DNA from: Synechococcus sp. Cruz-7E5
GTDB taxonomy: Bacteria; Cyanobacteriota; Cyanobacteriia; PCC-6307; Cyanobiaceae
Length of the DNA stretch: 64,000 bases
Assembly (NCBI RefSeq): GCF_024345995.1
Contig: NZ_JAGQCE010000001.1
Span: 124,001-188,000, forward strand
Direction: 5' to 3'
The notes beneath the pieces are model-generated. The model ran no database searches. It was given only the letters and a program-made list of their open reading frames with translations, and had not been told where the DNA came from. Below, in pieces: positions 48,704-59,037 of the stretch. Positions within the stretch are counted from its first letter, which is position 1. Each line of letters opens with the position of its first letter. The position numbers were made by a program, and so were the translations under genes.

Positions 48704-49285
48704 TCAGTTCCGACCTTGGGAGAACTGTTGCGGGGACTGTGGCTTCAACCGCCGGCCGCGCACCATGGCGCGCAGGATCAGGCCCGGATCGAGCCAGGTG
48801 CCCCGGTAGCGGATTCCCCAGTGCAGGTGGGGGCCAGTGGTGCGCCCGCTCAGGCCCACATGACCGATCAGCTGACCGGCCCGCACCGTCTGGCCGGGGC
48901 GCAGCAGCACCGGGCCACTGGCGTAAACGCCGCCTCGCACCTCACCGGCCAGGTGGCAATACATGTGCTCATAGTCGCCAGAACGGATCACCACCCCCAC
49001 GCCGCAGCCACCGTCATGGAAGACGTCCGCCACCCTGCCGCCCCACCAGTTGCGGATGGGGGAGCCCAGGGGAGCGGCGATGTCGAGGCCGGAATGCATC
49101 TCCCGGCCACCACCAGGCCCGTTGCGACGGCCGAAATGACTCGTGTAGCCAGCGAAGTGGACGATTGGAAACACCCCGCGCGCCCAGCGCAGATCCGAGC
49201 GGGCAGGCGGGATGAGCACCAGCGCCAGCTGCAGACCAATCAGCCCGGTCGCGATGCCTCGTCGTTTAGAGAAGGCCGAGGGCAT
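48704..49285 (-). CDS. M23-family (LytM/NlpD-type) peptidase-like protein
   Basis: About 193 residues from ATG 49285 (the frame is open to ATG 49303). It overlaps the end of hemH by 20 or 38 nt. Signal-like start ([19 protein letters not shown]), then the M23 signatures: [14 protein letters not shown] holds the first zinc His and Asp, [10 protein letters not shown] the next His, [19 protein letters not shown] the HxH motif. All catalytic residues appear present, so it may cleave peptidoglycan cross-links. It is between hemH and ilvB on the same strand. Confidence 0.85.
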   Translation of the reverse strand: MPSAFSKRRGIATGLIGLQLALVLIPPARSDLRWARGVFPIVHFAGYTSHFGRRNGPGGGREMHSGLDIAAPLGSPIRNWWGGRVADVFHDGGCGVGVVIRSGDYEHMYCHLAGEVRGGVYASGPVLLRPGQTVRAGQLIGHVGLSGRTTGPHLHWGIRYRGTWLDPGLILRAMVRGRRLKPQSPQQFSQGRN

Positions 49286-50441
49286 GGAGCGGGCCACGTC
49301 CACTCAGGAGCTCCAGCAGGAAAGCAGAGAACCCGAGCATCGCCAGACGGCCATTCCAGACCTCGGAACTGTTGTTCCAGCCCCAGGCCCATTTGTCCTG
49401 GGGGTAGAGCTTCACCTGGGTAGCCAGGGCGGCAGCCTGATCCAGATTCACTTCGGGGCCTGCCTGAGCCTGTTGCACCAGATCGGCCAGGCCCTTGATG
49501 AACGTTGGATAGGTATCGAGGGCGGGCACGCGCACGAAATTTCTGATGCCGGCTTCCGTGGCGATTTCCCGGTATTCGATATCGATTTCCTCGAGGGTCT
49601 CGATGTGCTCGCTCACGAAGCTGATCGGCACCACCACCAACTCCTGGACCCCCTCCTCACCCAGCCGCACCAAGGCTTCATCGGTGTAGGGCTTGAGCCA
49701 TTCCACAGGGCCCACCCGGCTCTGGTAGGCCAGGGTGTAGGGATTGCCATGGCCAAGCAGTTGCTCCAGCTTGGCCATCACCAGCCTGGAGCAGGCCTCG
49801 ATCTCCTGCTGATAGGGGTCACCGGCATCCTCCACATAGCTCTTGGGCACGCCGTGGGCGCTGAAGAACACGTGGGCGGCGGCTGGTTCCTGGCAGCTGC
49901 GCACCCCAGCGGCGATCAGCTCCGCCATCGCCAGCACATAACCGGGATGGTCGTACCAGCTGCGGATGCAGCGGATCGGCAACTTGCTGAAGGCGGGATC
50001 GGCCTGGCGCAGGCGCTGCAGTTCACGGAAGCTCGAACCGCTGGTGCTGATCGAGAAGTGGGGATAGAGCGGCAGCACAACCACCTCATCCACGGCATCC
50101 GCCTTGATGTCGCCCACTGCCGATTCGGTGAATGGATGCCAGTAACGCATCGCCACATAGGTGGTGGCCTGCACGCCCCGCTGGCGCAGCTCACTCTGGA
50201 GCTCGCGTGCCTGCTGCTCGGTGATGCGGCGCAGGGGGGAGCCGCCGCCGATGGCGCGGTAGGCCTCCTTGGACTTGTTGCTGCGCAGGGTGCTGATCAA
50301 CCAGGCCAGGGGTTTCTGCAGCAGGGGCGTGGGCAGCCTGATGATCTCCGGATCAGCGAAGAGGTTGTAAAGAAAGGGGCCAACATCTTCGATGCGCTCA
50401 GGCCCGCCGAGGTTCAGCAGCAAGACGCCGACCCTGGCCAT
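49266..50441 (-). CDS. hemH: Ferrochelatase with C-terminal chlorophyll-binding helix
   Basis: A 391-residue enzyme that inserts Fe(II) into protoporphyrin IX. The catalytic part (1-320) has [40 protein letters not shown] with the catalytic His, and [20 protein letters not shown]. The last 40 residues form the LHC-like CAB helix: [20 protein letters not shown] has E-x2-N-G-R-x-A-M-x-G-F, typical of cyanobacterial/plastid type II ferrochelatase. This links heme output to chlorophyll. Divergent from the integrase gene and upstream of M23-ilvB. Confidence 0.95.
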   Translation of the reverse strand: MARVGVLLLNLGGPERIEDVGPFLYNLFADPEIIRLPTPLLQKPLAWLISTLRSNKSKEAYRAIGGGSPLRRITEQQARELQSELRQRGVQATTYVAMRYWHPFTESAVGDIKADAVDEVVVLPLYPHFSISTSGSSFRELQRLRQADPAFSKLPIRCIRSWYDHPGYVLAMAELIAAGVRSCQEPAAAHVFFSAHGVPKSYVEDAGDPYQQEIEACSRLVMAKLEQLLGHGNPYTLAYQSRVGPVEWLKPYTDEALVRLGEEGVQELVVVPISFVSEHIETLEEIDIEYREIATEAGIRNFVRVPALDTYPTFIKGLADLVQQAQAGPEVNLDQAAALATQVKLYPQDKWAWGWNNSSEVWNGRLAMLGFSAFLLELLSGRGPLHALGLL

Positions 50442-50511
50442 AGCTGAACTGATCCACTGAGTGGTTCAGAGCGTAACCCTGCTGCTGCCCGCTGGCGGTA
50501 GCCCCAGCTGA

Positions 50512-50700
50512 TCGATATCGTCGGCGCGCCCATCGCCGGCTCCAGTTCCTCTGACCCCATCCCTTGCCGCGATCGATGCGAAGCTGAGCCAGGAGAACGC
50601 CCGACTGGCGGCCAGCGGCCTGGCCCTGCGGCTGGAAAGGCGGGGGGGACGGCTTGCCCTGCGCGGTCCCCTGCCCTGCCCCCGGGGCGGTCCCCTGCGG
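50512..50700 (+). other. In-frame coding-like extension upstream of the integrase start
   Basis: From the stop TGA at 50509-50511 the reading frame is open into the integrase. Its translation (AIDAKLSQENARLAASGLAL, then RLERRGGRLALRGPLPCP) matches the N-terminal layout I remember of picocyanobacterial integrases (helix plus RGxRLxLRGxLP). It contains no ATG, GTG or TTG; a CTG at 50551 is the only near-start. Either a non-standard start codon or an upstream frameshift would explain it. Confidence 0.5.
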
Positions 50701-51705
50701 GTGCAGCGCCTGAGTCTGGGACTGGAGGCCAGCCCGAGTGGCCTGATCCAGGCCAGGCGGGAACTGAAACGGGTTAACCAGGCCCTGCGCCAGCAACGCT
50801 TCGACTGGGGCGACTGGGGCCGGCCCTGCGCAGCGACATCGGCGCTGGAGCAGCTGAAGGCCTTCGAGCAGGCATTTTTCGCCGATCCCCGCCGTCGGCG
50901 CAATCCCGCCGGCAGCCGCACCACCTGGAGCGCCGCTTATCAGCCCTACCTGCGCAAGCTGCGCGACCGGCTGGAGCAGGGTGAGCGTCTGGACAGCGCG
51001 CAGCTGGTGGAAGTGCTGGAGGCTTACCCCCCCGCCAGCCGCAGCCGCCAGCAGTGCGGCACCGCCCTGGCGGCCCTGGCCCGGCATTTGGAGCTGCCCC
51101 TTCCCGATGACTGGCGCGAACGGGCCGCCGGCTATGGCCTGCACCAGGCCCAGTACCGGCGCCTGCCCAGCGATGCACAGTTACTGGAATGGGTGGAGCG
51201 CATTCCAAACCCCCGCTGGCGGCTGGTCTACGGCCTGATGGCCGCCTACGGCCTGCGCAACCACGAGGTGTTCTTCGCCGATCTCTCCGCTCTGGCCCCG
51301 GGAGGCGACCGGGTGATCCGGGTGCTGCCCACCACCAAGACCGGTGAGCATCAGGTCTGGCCCTTCCAGCCCGAATGGGTGGACCGTTTCGATCTGCCCA
51401 TCCTCGGGGAGCACAATGACCGGCTACCTGCGGTCTGCACCGACCTGAGGCATACCACCCTGCAGCAGGTGGGCCGCCGCGTGGCGGAGCAGTTCCGCCG
51501 TTACGAGCTGCCGTGCACCCCCTACGACCTGCGCCATGCCTGGGCCGTGCGCACCATCCACATCGGCCTGCCCGACACGGTGGCGGCCCGGATGATGGGT
51601 CACTCGGTGGCGATCCACACCCGTACTTACCACCACTGGATCACCCGCCGGGACCAGCAGCAGGCGGTGGATGCGGCCCTGGCCCGCCAGCGGCTGACCC
51701 TCTGA
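50701..51705 (+). CDS. Tyrosine recombinase / integrase-like protein (probably resident)
   Basis: 334 residues from GTG 50701, though the frame runs about 63 codons further upstream. The C-terminal catalytic domain has R186 in YGLRNHEV, K213 in TTKTGEH, R278 in YDLRHAWAVR, H301 in GHSVAIH and Y310 in HTRTYHHW. The position usually held by a His (HxLRH) is Tyr275. No att sites, tRNA or phage genes flank it. It sits inside the hemH-cobO-pyrH block, which I recall as conserved in Prochlorococcus/Synechococcus, so it is likely a domesticated recombinase. Confidence 0.85.
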   Translation: MQRLSLGLEASPSGLIQARRELKRVNQALRQQRFDWGDWGRPCAATSALEQLKAFEQAFFADPRRRRNPAGSRTTWSAAYQPYLRKLRDRLEQGERLDSAQLVEVLEAYPPASRSRQQCGTALAALARHLELPLPDDWRERAAGYGLHQAQYRRLPSDAQLLEWVERIPNPRWRLVYGLMAAYGLRNHEVFFADLSALAPGGDRVIRVLPTTKTGEHQVWPFQPEWVDRFDLPILGEHNDRLPAVCTDLRHTTLQQVGRRVAEQFRRYELPCTPYDLRHAWAVRTIHIGLPDTVAARMMGHSVAIHTRTYHHWITRRDQQQAVDAALARQRLTL

Positions 51706-51752
51706 GACGGCCTGCGCGCCAGAGTGGCCGGTGGTTGTCGAGTTCAGCGTCC

Positions 51753-52430
51753 ATGTCCAACTCTGCTGCGGCCGACCCGCTCGACCAGGTGGCCGCTGAG
51801 CTCGGTCCCGGTGGGGACCTCGCCCCTGAGCGTGACGCCGAGGCCTACCGCCGCCGGATGCAACGCCGCCGGGAGGTGCAGCAGCAGCGGGTGGGTGAAC
51901 GCAGCCTCGAAAAGGGGCTGGTCCTGGTGTTCACAGGCGATGGCAAGGGCAAGACCACGGCCGCCCTGGGGCTGGTGCTGCGCACCCTGGGTCACGGCGA
52001 GGGGGTGGCGGTGGTGCAGTTCATCAAGGGTGGCTGGCAGCCAGGGGAAGCCCGGGCTCTGCAGCTCTTCGGCGATGACCTGGCCTGGCATGCTCTCGGA
52101 GAGGGCTTCACCTGGGAGACCCAGGACCGGGAGCGGGACCGGCAGCTGGTACAGCAGGCCTGGCAACGCTCTCTGGTCTACCTGGCGGATCCCGCCCGCA
52201 AGCTGGTGGTGCTCGATGAGGTCAACGTGGCCCTCAAGCTGGGCTATCTAGAGCTGGATCAGGTACTTGAGGGCCTCGATCGCCGCCCGGAGCTCTCCCA
52301 CGTGGCCCTCACGGGGCGGGGGGCGCCCCAGGGCCTGGTCGACCGTGCCGACCTCGTCACCGAGATGAAACTGGTGCGCCATCCCTTCCGTGAGCAGGGG
52401 GTGAAAGCCCAGGCCGGCATCGAATTCTGA
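51753..52430 (+). CDS. cobO: Cob(I)alamin adenosyltransferase (CobO/CobA type)
   Basis: A 225-residue ATP:corrinoid adenosyltransferase. The P-loop [20 protein letters not shown] is followed by [20 protein letters not shown], the [16 protein letters not shown] Walker B region and a late [20 protein letters not shown] then [10 protein letters not shown]. It transfers an adenosyl group to cob(I)alamin or pseudocobalamin. The first 50 residues are a polar extension ([20 protein letters not shown]). ATG 51753 is used. It is followed by pyrH on the same strand. Confidence 0.93.
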   Translation: MSNSAAADPLDQVAAELGPGGDLAPERDAEAYRRRMQRRREVQQQRVGERSLEKGLVLVFTGDGKGKTTAALGLVLRTLGHGEGVAVVQFIKGGWQPGEARALQLFGDDLAWHALGEGFTWETQDRERDRQLVQQAWQRSLVYLADPARKLVVLDEVNVALKLGYLELDQVLEGLDRRPELSHVALTGRGAPQGLVDRADLVTEMKLVRHPFREQGVKAQAGIEF

Positions 52431-52510
52431 ACCGCGTGGCTGGCGCTTCTGTGCTTGCGAGCGCGGTTGCTACTGTGCCGCCGACTGTGTTCGCCGTGCG
52501 CTCAATTCCG

Positions 52511-53224
52511 ATGGCTTACCAGCGCATTCTGCTCAAACTCAGTGGCGAGGCACTGATGGGGGAGCAGGGCTACGGCATCGATCCCGCCATCGTTCAGGCC
52601 ATTGCGGCGGATGTTTCGGCTGTGGTGAACGCCGGCAAGGAACTCGCCATCGTGGTGGGGGGAGGCAATATCTTCAGAGGCCTCAAGGGTTCTTCAGCCG
52701 GCATGGACCGGGCCACCGCCGACTATGTGGGCATGTTGGCCACTGTGATGAACGCCATCACCCTTCAGGACGCCCTGGAGCGGGTGGGGGTGCCCACCCG
52801 GGTTCAGACCGCCATCGCCATGCAGGAGATCGCCGAGCCCTATATCCGGCGGCGCGCCATCCGTCATCTGGAGAAGGGCCGGGTGGTGGTGTTCGGCGCC
52901 GGCTGCGGTAATCCCTTCTTCACCACCGACACCACCGCCGCCCTGCGGGCAGCCGAGATCAACGCCGACGTGGTGCTCAAGGCCACCAAGGTGGACGGGG
53001 TGTATGACAAGGACCCGGCCCGCCACAGCGACGCCATCCGCTACGACCAGCTCACCTTCCAGGACGTCCTCAGCGGTGAGCTGGCCGTGATGGACAGCAC
53101 CGCCATCGCGCTGTGCAAGGACAACGCCATCCCGATCGTGGTCTTCGACCTGTTCGGGCCTGGCAACATCGGACGGGCCATCGCCGGCGAGCCGATCGGC
53201 ACCCGCATCGTTCCTGCCGGCTGA
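52511..53224 (+). CDS. pyrH: UMP kinase
   Basis: A 237-residue bacterial-type UMP kinase (aspartokinase fold). Segments: [89 protein letters not shown]. It phosphorylates UMP made by the pyrFE fusion. ATG 52511 ([12 protein letters not shown]) is the family start; the in-frame extension to 52436 is unlikely. It is followed by frr 24 nt later, the usual pyrH-frr pair. Confidence 0.97.
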   Translation: MAYQRILLKLSGEALMGEQGYGIDPAIVQAIAADVSAVVNAGKELAIVVGGGNIFRGLKGSSAGMDRATADYVGMLATVMNAITLQDALERVGVPTRVQTAIAMQEIAEPYIRRRAIRHLEKGRVVVFGAGCGNPFFTTDTTAALRAAEINADVVLKATKVDGVYDKDPARHSDAIRYDQLTFQDVLSGELAVMDSTAIALCKDNAIPIVVFDLFGPGNIGRAIAGEPIGTRIVPAG

Positions 53225-53248
53225 CGCCGCATTATCCCCGCACCACCC

Positions 53249-53788
53249 ATGGACCTCGACGCCAGCATGCGCAAGTCGCTGGAAGCCACCCAGCGCACCT
53301 TCAATACCATCCGCACCGGCCGGGCCAATCCTTCCCTGCTCGACAAGATCAGCATCGAGTACTACGGCTCCGAAACGCCCCTGCGCTCGGTGGCCAGCCT
53401 CTCCACCCCCGATTCCCAGACAATCCAGATCCAGCCATTCGACACCGCTGCGATGGCGGCCATCGAAAAAGCCATCTCCATGAGTGATCTGGGCCTCACT
53501 CCCAACAACGACGGCCGTCTGATCCGCATCAACATTCCTCCGCTGACGGCTGAGCGGCGCAAGGAGTTCTGCAAACTCGCCGCCCGCTATGCCGAAGACG
53601 GCAAAGTGGCCCTGCGCAACATCCGCCGCGAAGCGATCGACAAGGTGAAGAAGCAGGAAAAAGACGGGGAGCTCTCCGAAGATCAGAGCCGCGATGAACA
53701 GGAGAAGGTGCAGAAGCTCACCGACCGCTACATCGTTGAACTGGAGAAAAGCCTCGCAGACAAGGAAGCCGACATCCTCAAGGTGTGA
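53249..53788 (+). CDS. frr: Ribosome recycling factor
   Basis: A 179-residue RRF, close to the usual 185. [80 protein letters not shown] and the long helix [20 protein letters not shown] are diagnostic. It splits post-termination ribosomes with EF-G. The stop overlaps the GTG of the next gene by 4 nt. Confidence 0.97.
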   Translation: MDLDASMRKSLEATQRTFNTIRTGRANPSLLDKISIEYYGSETPLRSVASLSTPDSQTIQIQPFDTAAMAAIEKAISMSDLGLTPNNDGRLIRINIPPLTAERRKEFCKLAARYAEDGKVALRNIRREAIDKVKKQEKDGELSEDQSRDEQEKVQKLTDRYIVELEKSLADKEADILKV

Positions 53789-54951
53789 GCGTGGCCAGCG
53801 CTGCCCCCCGGCCAGCCTGTGATGCCGACGTGGTCGTGGTGGGCGCCGGAGCGGCCGGGGCGGCAACCGCTTACCACCTCGCTGCGCGGGGCTGGCGCGT
53901 CAGGATCCTGGATGCTGGCAGCCTGCCGCGGCAGAAGCCCTGTGGCGGCGGTATGGCCGCCTCCGTGCAGCGCCTGTTCCCCTTCGATCTCAGTCCTGCC
54001 GTCGATCGGGTGATCACCAGGGTGCGTTTCACCTGGTGCCTGGAGGATCCCGTGATCGCCGACCTGCCTGGGGAGGCACCCTTCTGGATCGTGCGCCGTT
54101 CCCGCCTGGATCATCTTCTGGCGGAGCAGGCGGTGGGCTGTGGTGCCGATCTGCTCGAGGCCACGGCCGTGCAGAGAATCACACGGGAAGGTGATCACTG
54201 GCTCGTGCACAACTCAGCGGGCGGCTGGATCAGCTGCAGGGCGGTGGTGATCGCCGATGGGGCTCGCTCGGCCTTCGGCCAGCCGCTGGGCCTGGGGTCA
54301 CTCCAGCCCCGCTACGCCTCCGCCGTTTCGGTGGAGGTGGATGCTGAAGTGCCTGAGCCCAACACGGCCCATTTCGAATTCGGCCTGGTGCGCCATGGCT
54401 TCAGCTGGATTTTCCCTCGCCAGGGTGGCCTCAGCATTGGGGTGGGCAGCTTCATCGGCCGCGAGCCCCTCGAGAGCGAGGCCGTGCTGGCTCGCTTGCT
54501 GCCCAGCTTCGGGCTGCCACCCGACAGCGGCGAACGGCGGGTGTCTCCCCTGCGGATCTGGGACGGGCATCACCGGCTCCACCACGATGCCGGCGCCCTG
54601 GTGGTCGGAGACGCGGCCTCCCTGGTGGATCCCTTTCTGGCGGAAGGACTGCGTCCCGCTCTACTCAGCGGCACCCGGGCCGCCGAAGCCCTCGACCGCT
54701 GGCTGGGCGGTGAGGCCGGCGCCCTGGCTGGCTACAGCGAGCGCATGCGCAGTGAATGGGGCCAGTCGATGGCCTGGGGACGACGCATCGCCCAGGTGTT
54801 CTACCGGTTACCCCGTGTTGGATATCAACTGGGGGTGAAGCGGCCCACCGCTCCGCGGCGCATCGCCCAGATTCTCTCCGGGGAGATGGGCTACGGCGAC
54901 ATCGCCCAGCGGGTGATCCGCCGACTGATGTTCAACCGCAGTCAGAGCTAG
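53785..54951 (+). CDS. Geranylgeranyl-reductase-family FAD oxidoreductase
   Basis: A 388-residue flavoprotein. Dinucleotide motif [20 protein letters not shown] at about 16-35, then [19 protein letters not shown], a region shared with geranylgeranyl reductases (KpCGGgl). FAD is also contacted by [16 protein letters not shown] and [20 protein letters not shown]. It differs from ChlP proper and is likely a paralog reducing an isoprenoid or lipid; the substrate is unknown. Starts with GTG overlapping frr by 4 nt. Confidence 0.8.
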   Translation: MSVASAAPRPACDADVVVVGAGAAGAATAYHLAARGWRVRILDAGSLPRQKPCGGGMAASVQRLFPFDLSPAVDRVITRVRFTWCLEDPVIADLPGEAPFWIVRRSRLDHLLAEQAVGCGADLLEATAVQRITREGDHWLVHNSAGGWISCRAVVIADGARSAFGQPLGLGSLQPRYASAVSVEVDAEVPEPNTAHFEFGLVRHGFSWIFPRQGGLSIGVGSFIGREPLESEAVLARLLPSFGLPPDSGERRVSPLRIWDGHHRLHHDAGALVVGDAASLVDPFLAEGLRPALLSGTRAAEALDRWLGGEAGALAGYSERMRSEWGQSMAWGRRIAQVFYRLPRVGYQLGVKRPTAPRRIAQILSGEMGYGDIAQRVIRRLMFNRSQS

Positions 54952-55322
54952 CGCAGGCAGTCCTTGAGTTGGCGCAGACGCTGGTCGATCGAACTCAGTA
55001 GCTCGATGGCGAACATCGGCGATTCCTGAACGGCGAACAGGAACTTTTCCCGGTTCATCACCAGGATCCTGCAGGGGCTGATGGCCCTGGCATTGCCAAA
55101 ACGGCGGTGATCAGGGGTGACCAGCGCTCCTGCGCCGAAGACATCGCCTTCCTTGATCTCCTCATGGCCGGCATCACCGTTCCAGCTGAGTTGCACGCTG
55201 CCCTGCAGCAATCCGAACATGCAATCGCCGGATTCTCCGGCCTTGAAGATCAGATCACCTGGTTCATAGTCACGCACCTCGCCCTGGGTGGCCAGGGCAC
55301 GCAGGGTGTCAAGAGCATTCAT
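54948..55322 (-). CDS. Single cyclic-nucleotide-binding domain protein
   Basis: A 124-residue protein that is one cNMP-binding (CAP-type) domain: GEVRDYEPGDLIFKAGESGD, MFGLLQGSVQLSW, EIKEGDVFGAGALVTPDHRR, NARAISPCRILVMNREKFLF. The phosphate-binding cassette (GAGALV..RR.GNA) is recognisable but lacks the canonical GE. There is no DNA-binding helix-turn-helix, so it cannot be a CRP-type regulator by itself. It converges on the reductase gene with a 4-nt overlap. Confidence 0.85.
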   Translation of the reverse strand: MNALDTLRALATQGEVRDYEPGDLIFKAGESGDCMFGLLQGSVQLSWNGDAGHEEIKEGDVFGAGALVTPDHRRFGNARAISPCRILVMNREKFLFAVQESPMFAIELLSSIDQRLRQLKDCLR

Positions 55323-55357
55323 GGATCAGGCCTGGAAATGGGAGTCGTGCGGGCTGA

Positions 55358-56536
55358 TCAGGCACCGGCGGCCGTAAGGGCCAGCGGGGCACCCAGGCCA
55401 CCACGCACATCTTCGGGCACCAGCTTGCCGTCATGGTCGGTGTCGAGGGCATCGAAGACCGCATCGCTGCCCAGCCATTCCTCCCGGGTGATGCAGCCGT
55501 CGCCATCCATGTCGTTGAGCAGGAAGATCTCCTGGGCCGCGTGGGCGAAGGCGGCCTCCCCCTCCAGCTCGGCAAGGCGATGGGCCAGCTGGGCCTCGAG
55601 GGTCTCAATCGCCTTGCTGAAGCCGCGGATGCCCTCATCGAGCTTTTCGCTGGCCATCCGATCAGCCGCCATGGCGGCGGCGTAACCGGAGCTATCCAGG
55701 CTGAAGCGAGCCTCGGTAGGAGCAGGGTTGAGGGGATCGAGCTTGCGCGGCAGGGGCGCTTCGGTCTGACGAAGCTGATCGAGAAGCTTGGGAGAGATCG
55801 TGAGCAGATCGCAGCCGGCCAGCTCGATGATCTCCTCGATGTTGCGGAAACTGGCCCCCATCACTTCCGTGCGGTACCCGTAGGTTTTGTAGTAGTTGAA
55901 GATCTTGGTGACGGAGATCACACCGGGGTCCTCCGGCCCGGGATAGTGATCACGGCCGGTGTCTTGCTTGTACCAATCGAGGATGCGACCCACGAAGGGG
56001 GAGATCAGGGTTACGCCCGCCTCGGCGCAGGCCACAGCCTGGGTGAAGCTGAACAGCAGGGTGAGGTTGCAGTGGATGCCCTCCTTCTCCAGCGCTTCAG
56101 CGGCCTTGATGCCCTCCCAGGTGGAAGCGATCTTGATCAGCACCCGCTCTTTGCCGATACCGGCCTCGTGATACAGGCCAATCAATTTGCGGGCCTTCTC
56201 GATCGTGGCCTCTGTGTCGTAACTGAGCCTGGCATCCACCTCAGTGGACACCCGCCCTGGAACGATCTGAAGGATCTCCTTGCCGAAGGTGACGCAGATT
56301 TCATCAAGTGCTTCAAGCACCACCTCTTCGGCGGGCGCTGCGGACCCGATCACCTTTCTGGATGCCTTGAGGGATTCATCGATCAGTCCCTGATACAGCG
56401 GTATCTGGGCGGCCGCCAGGATCAGGGAGGGGTTGGTGGTGGCATCGCGGGGGGTGAACTGCTTGATCGCTTCCAGTTCACCGGTGTCAGCGACAACCAC
56501 CGTCATGGCAGCGAGTTGATCGAGCAGGTTGGGCAT
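55358..56536 (-). CDS. tal: Transaldolase with C-terminal EF-hand pair
   Basis: A 392-residue transaldolase B-type (about 330) with a C-terminal extension. Catalytic part: [60 protein letters not shown] holding the Schiff-base Lys, [31 protein letters not shown]. The extension contains EF-hand loop 1 (342-353, [12 protein letters not shown]) and loop 2 (365-376, [12 protein letters not shown]). ATG 56536 ([11 protein letters not shown]) is chosen; ATG 56548 is possible. It moves C3 units in the pentose phosphate pathway; Ca2+ or Mg2+ could modulate it. Confidence 0.92.
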   Translation of the reverse strand: MPNLLDQLAAMTVVVADTGELEAIKQFTPRDATTNPSLILAAAQIPLYQGLIDESLKASRKVIGSAAPAEEVVLEALDEICVTFGKEILQIVPGRVSTEVDARLSYDTEATIEKARKLIGLYHEAGIGKERVLIKIASTWEGIKAAEALEKEGIHCNLTLLFSFTQAVACAEAGVTLISPFVGRILDWYKQDTGRDHYPGPEDPGVISVTKIFNYYKTYGYRTEVMGASFRNIEEIIELAGCDLLTISPKLLDQLRQTEAPLPRKLDPLNPAPTEARFSLDSSGYAAAMAADRMASEKLDEGIRGFSKAIETLEAQLAHRLAELEGEAAFAHAAQEIFLLNDMDGDGCITREEWLGSDAVFDALDTDHDGKLVPEDVRGGLGAPLALTAAGA

Positions 56537-56600
56537 GTCCCCATGCATCAGCATCTCTAAGGAGGCTAGCCAGGCTGAGCCGAGCCCAACCGGAGCGTCC

Positions 56601-58463
56601 TCAACCCCGCACCGTTGGCTGGCTTGCTTGCTTCTTGCCGGAGCTGGGGGGCACTTTCTCGAGCACGAGCAGAGCTTCGATGATCTCCTTGGCCGCCGGG
56701 ACCGCCACGGTGGAGCCGTAGGCATTGCCCCCCTGGGGCTCATCCACCACCACCAGCACCACATAGCGGGGATCGTCGATCGGCAGATGGGCCACGAAGC
56801 TGGTGATCCGTGCCCCCGGGATATACACCCCGTTGAGGGCTTTCTGGGCGGTTCCGGTCTTGCCACCGATGCGGTAGCCCGGCACCTGAACACCCTTGCC
56901 ACTGCCCTTGTCCACCACCGTTTCCAGCCAGGCCATCACCTGCTTGGTGACGGAGGGTTCCATAACCTGCAGGCCATTGGCGGCAGGAGCCTGGGCCAGG
57001 CTGTCGCCGGAGCGCAGGCCGCGGGTGATGTGGGGGCTCACCAGTCGCCCTCCATTGGCAATCATGGCGTGCAGCTGAAGCAGCTTCAGGGGTGTTAGCG
57101 AGAAGCCCTGGCCGAAGGCGGCCGTGGCCGGCTCGATCGGCTGGGTGGTGAACTGCTCGCGGGTCTTGAGCTCTCCAGCCACTGCTCCCGGCAGATCGGT
57201 GTCAGGAACGGTGTCGATGCCGATACGGCGCATCCACTCCCAGTAGGTGGAGGGTTTGACGAGGCGCATGGCCTGCACCATGGCCACATTGCTCGAAACC
57301 TGCAGAACAGTGGCGAAATCAAGAGTGCCGTTGGCCCGCCGGTCGTGGTTGAAGATCGGCCAGCCTCCGATCGTGAGCTGGCCCACGTCGTTGACGGTGC
57401 CGTTGGGCTGGATGGCCTTTTCCTGCAGGGCAATCGCCAGGTTGATCGGCTTGAAGGTGGAGCCGGGCTCATAGAGATCCTGCACCGACCACTCGCGGAA
57501 CAGCCCGGGTGAGTACTTCCAGAACCGGTTCGGCTCATAGCTGGGACTGGAGGTGAGCGCCAGCATTTCGCCATTGCGCACATCCATCACCATGGCGGAC
57601 CCGCGCTTGGCCTTCCACTGCTTCAGCTGTCTGGAGAGGGCCTGCTGGGCCACCCGCTGCAGACGGGCGTCGAGGGTCAGCTGCAGCCGCAGATCATCGG
57701 TGTAGAGAACACCGGACTGGAGACCGTCGGGCAGGGGCGTGCCGTCGGCGCCGCGGCGCATCTGACGGATGCTTTCCTGGCGGCGCAGGTCTTTGTCGCG
57801 GCTCTGCTCAAGGCCCGCCTGGGCGACCCGCTCAAGGTTTAGGAAGCCGACCACATTGGCGAACAGCTGACCCTGGGGATAGATGCGCTGGGGGTAGGGC
57901 TCGAGGTCAAGGCCACTGATGCCCAGTTCGCGCAGGCGACGAGCGGTTTCTGGATCGAGATCAGTGGCGAGTTTGACCCCGGATTTGCGGCCGTCGATCG
58001 TGCTCATCAGATCGGAGGCGGGCACCAGCAGCACCTTGGCGAGCTTCTGGGCCGTCTCGGAGCTGCTGCGGATCAGGTTGGGATCGTCACCGGGAAAGTT
58101 GAAGTAGCGGGGGTGGGCCCAGAGGGTGAAGCGTTCCTCGTCGATGGCCACCAAGCGGCCCTTGCGGTCGACGATCGGCCGGCGCTTGCCGATCGGCTTC
58201 GTCTTCTGGGTCTGGATCGCCCGGGCCCGCTGTTGCAGCCGGTCGCCCTCTTTCACCTGAAGCCAGGCCAGGCGTCCGGCCAGACCGACCAGGGCCAGGC
58301 AGAGGGTGAGATACACAGTGAGCAACCTGCCAGCTGGCACGGGTTGCAGCTGGATCACCCGACGCCGGCTGCTGCGCGGAGTCTCTGAATCAGTGGAGCT
58401 GGGTCCCCCTCGATGCAGGGGTATGGGGGGTGACCCAGTGGCCGAGCGACGCACCACCCTCAA
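56601..58463 (-). CDS. ftsI: Septal peptidoglycan transpeptidase (PBP2-like, FtsI)
   Basis: A 620-residue class B PBP. One N-terminal transmembrane helix ([20 protein letters not shown]), a dimerisation region ([20 protein letters not shown]), then the transpeptidase domain with SxxK in [13 protein letters not shown], SxN in [15 protein letters not shown] and KTG in [17 protein letters not shown]. It cross-links septal peptidoglycan. TTG 58463 overlaps the upstream stop by 4 nt (TTGA); GTG 58457 is an alternative. Confidence 0.93.
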   Translation of the reverse strand: MRVVRRSATGSPPIPLHRGGPSSTDSETPRSSRRRVIQLQPVPAGRLLTVYLTLCLALVGLAGRLAWLQVKEGDRLQQRARAIQTQKTKPIGKRRPIVDRKGRLVAIDEERFTLWAHPRYFNFPGDDPNLIRSSSETAQKLAKVLLVPASDLMSTIDGRKSGVKLATDLDPETARRLRELGISGLDLEPYPQRIYPQGQLFANVVGFLNLERVAQAGLEQSRDKDLRRQESIRQMRRGADGTPLPDGLQSGVLYTDDLRLQLTLDARLQRVAQQALSRQLKQWKAKRGSAMVMDVRNGEMLALTSSPSYEPNRFWKYSPGLFREWSVQDLYEPGSTFKPINLAIALQEKAIQPNGTVNDVGQLTIGGWPIFNHDRRANGTLDFATVLQVSSNVAMVQAMRLVKPSTYWEWMRRIGIDTVPDTDLPGAVAGELKTREQFTTQPIEPATAAFGQGFSLTPLKLLQLHAMIANGGRLVSPHITRGLRSGDSLAQAPAANGLQVMEPSVTKQVMAWLETVVDKGSGKGVQVPGYRIGGKTGTAQKALNGVYIPGARITSFVAHLPIDDPRYVVLVVVDEPQGGNAYGSTVAVPAAKEIIEALLVLEKVPPSSGKKQASQPTVRG

Positions 58464-59029
58464 TACCCAGCCCGAACAATCTTGGGGTCGAGGCTGATCC
58501 GGCTGAGTTCCACACCGAGCGCGCGGGGATCAAGGGATTGGAGGTTGAACGGCTGGGGCTGAGAATGGCTTTGATGCTGGCCGGTACTGGAGTTTTGCTG
58601 GCTCTCCGATGCCCTGGCGCTGGGAGAGGGCAGATGGATCAGGCGCTGAAGGCTGGTCGGCACCAGCAGGCCGGGGCGCCTGGCCATCGCCAGGTGGTGT
58701 TGCTCCAGGACCGCCGTGGATTCCTGCAGGCGGTGTTCCAGCACCTGGGTCGACTCCAGCCGCTCAAAACTGCTGGTCCACTGTCCCTGCCAGTGCAGGG
58801 TGAGGACGGTGAGGCCAACCATCGAGAGGCCTAAGGCCACCAGCAGGCCATCAGAGGCCCTGTGCAGACCAGCCAGCCAGGGGGCCTGACGCACCACACG
58901 CCTGGCGGAGAAAGAGCCCTGGATCAGCTCCAGAGAACGGCGCCTGAAGAAGGGCTGGGGCGACGGAACGGCGACCACCGGAACCTGACGAATCTCCGCA
59001 AGTGAACCATGGGGCGCAAGGGGCAGCAA
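58460..59029 (-). CDS. Single-pass membrane protein upstream of ftsI, candidate FtsL
   Basis: A 189-residue protein with a cytoplasmic basic N-terminus, one transmembrane helix (61-80, GLLVALGLSMVGLTVLTLHW) and a following helix with heptad-like leucines (89-113, ERLESTQVLEHRLQESTAVL). A proline/serine-rich tail ends the chain. FtsL has this bitopic layout and in E. coli is encoded just before ftsI; sequence similarity is low. Coupled by a 4-nt overlap to ftsI and 8 nt after the CPBP protease gene. The assignment is inference from topology and position. Confidence 0.65.
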   Translation of the reverse strand: MLPLAPHGSLAEIRQVPVVAVPSPQPFFRRRSLELIQGSFSARRVVRQAPWLAGLHRASDGLLVALGLSMVGLTVLTLHWQGQWTSSFERLESTQVLEHRLQESTAVLEQHHLAMARRPGLLVPTSLQRLIHLPSPSARASESQQNSSTGQHQSHSQPQPFNLQSLDPRALGVELSRISLDPKIVRAGY

Positions 59030-59037
59030 GCCAACGA

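Noticed and set aside
50512-51705. Integrase as mark of a prophage or integrative element
   Set aside because: Flanked by housekeeping genes (hemH, cobO, pyrH, frr) in what I recall as a conserved order; no tRNA att site, capsid, terminase or repeat copies were seen.
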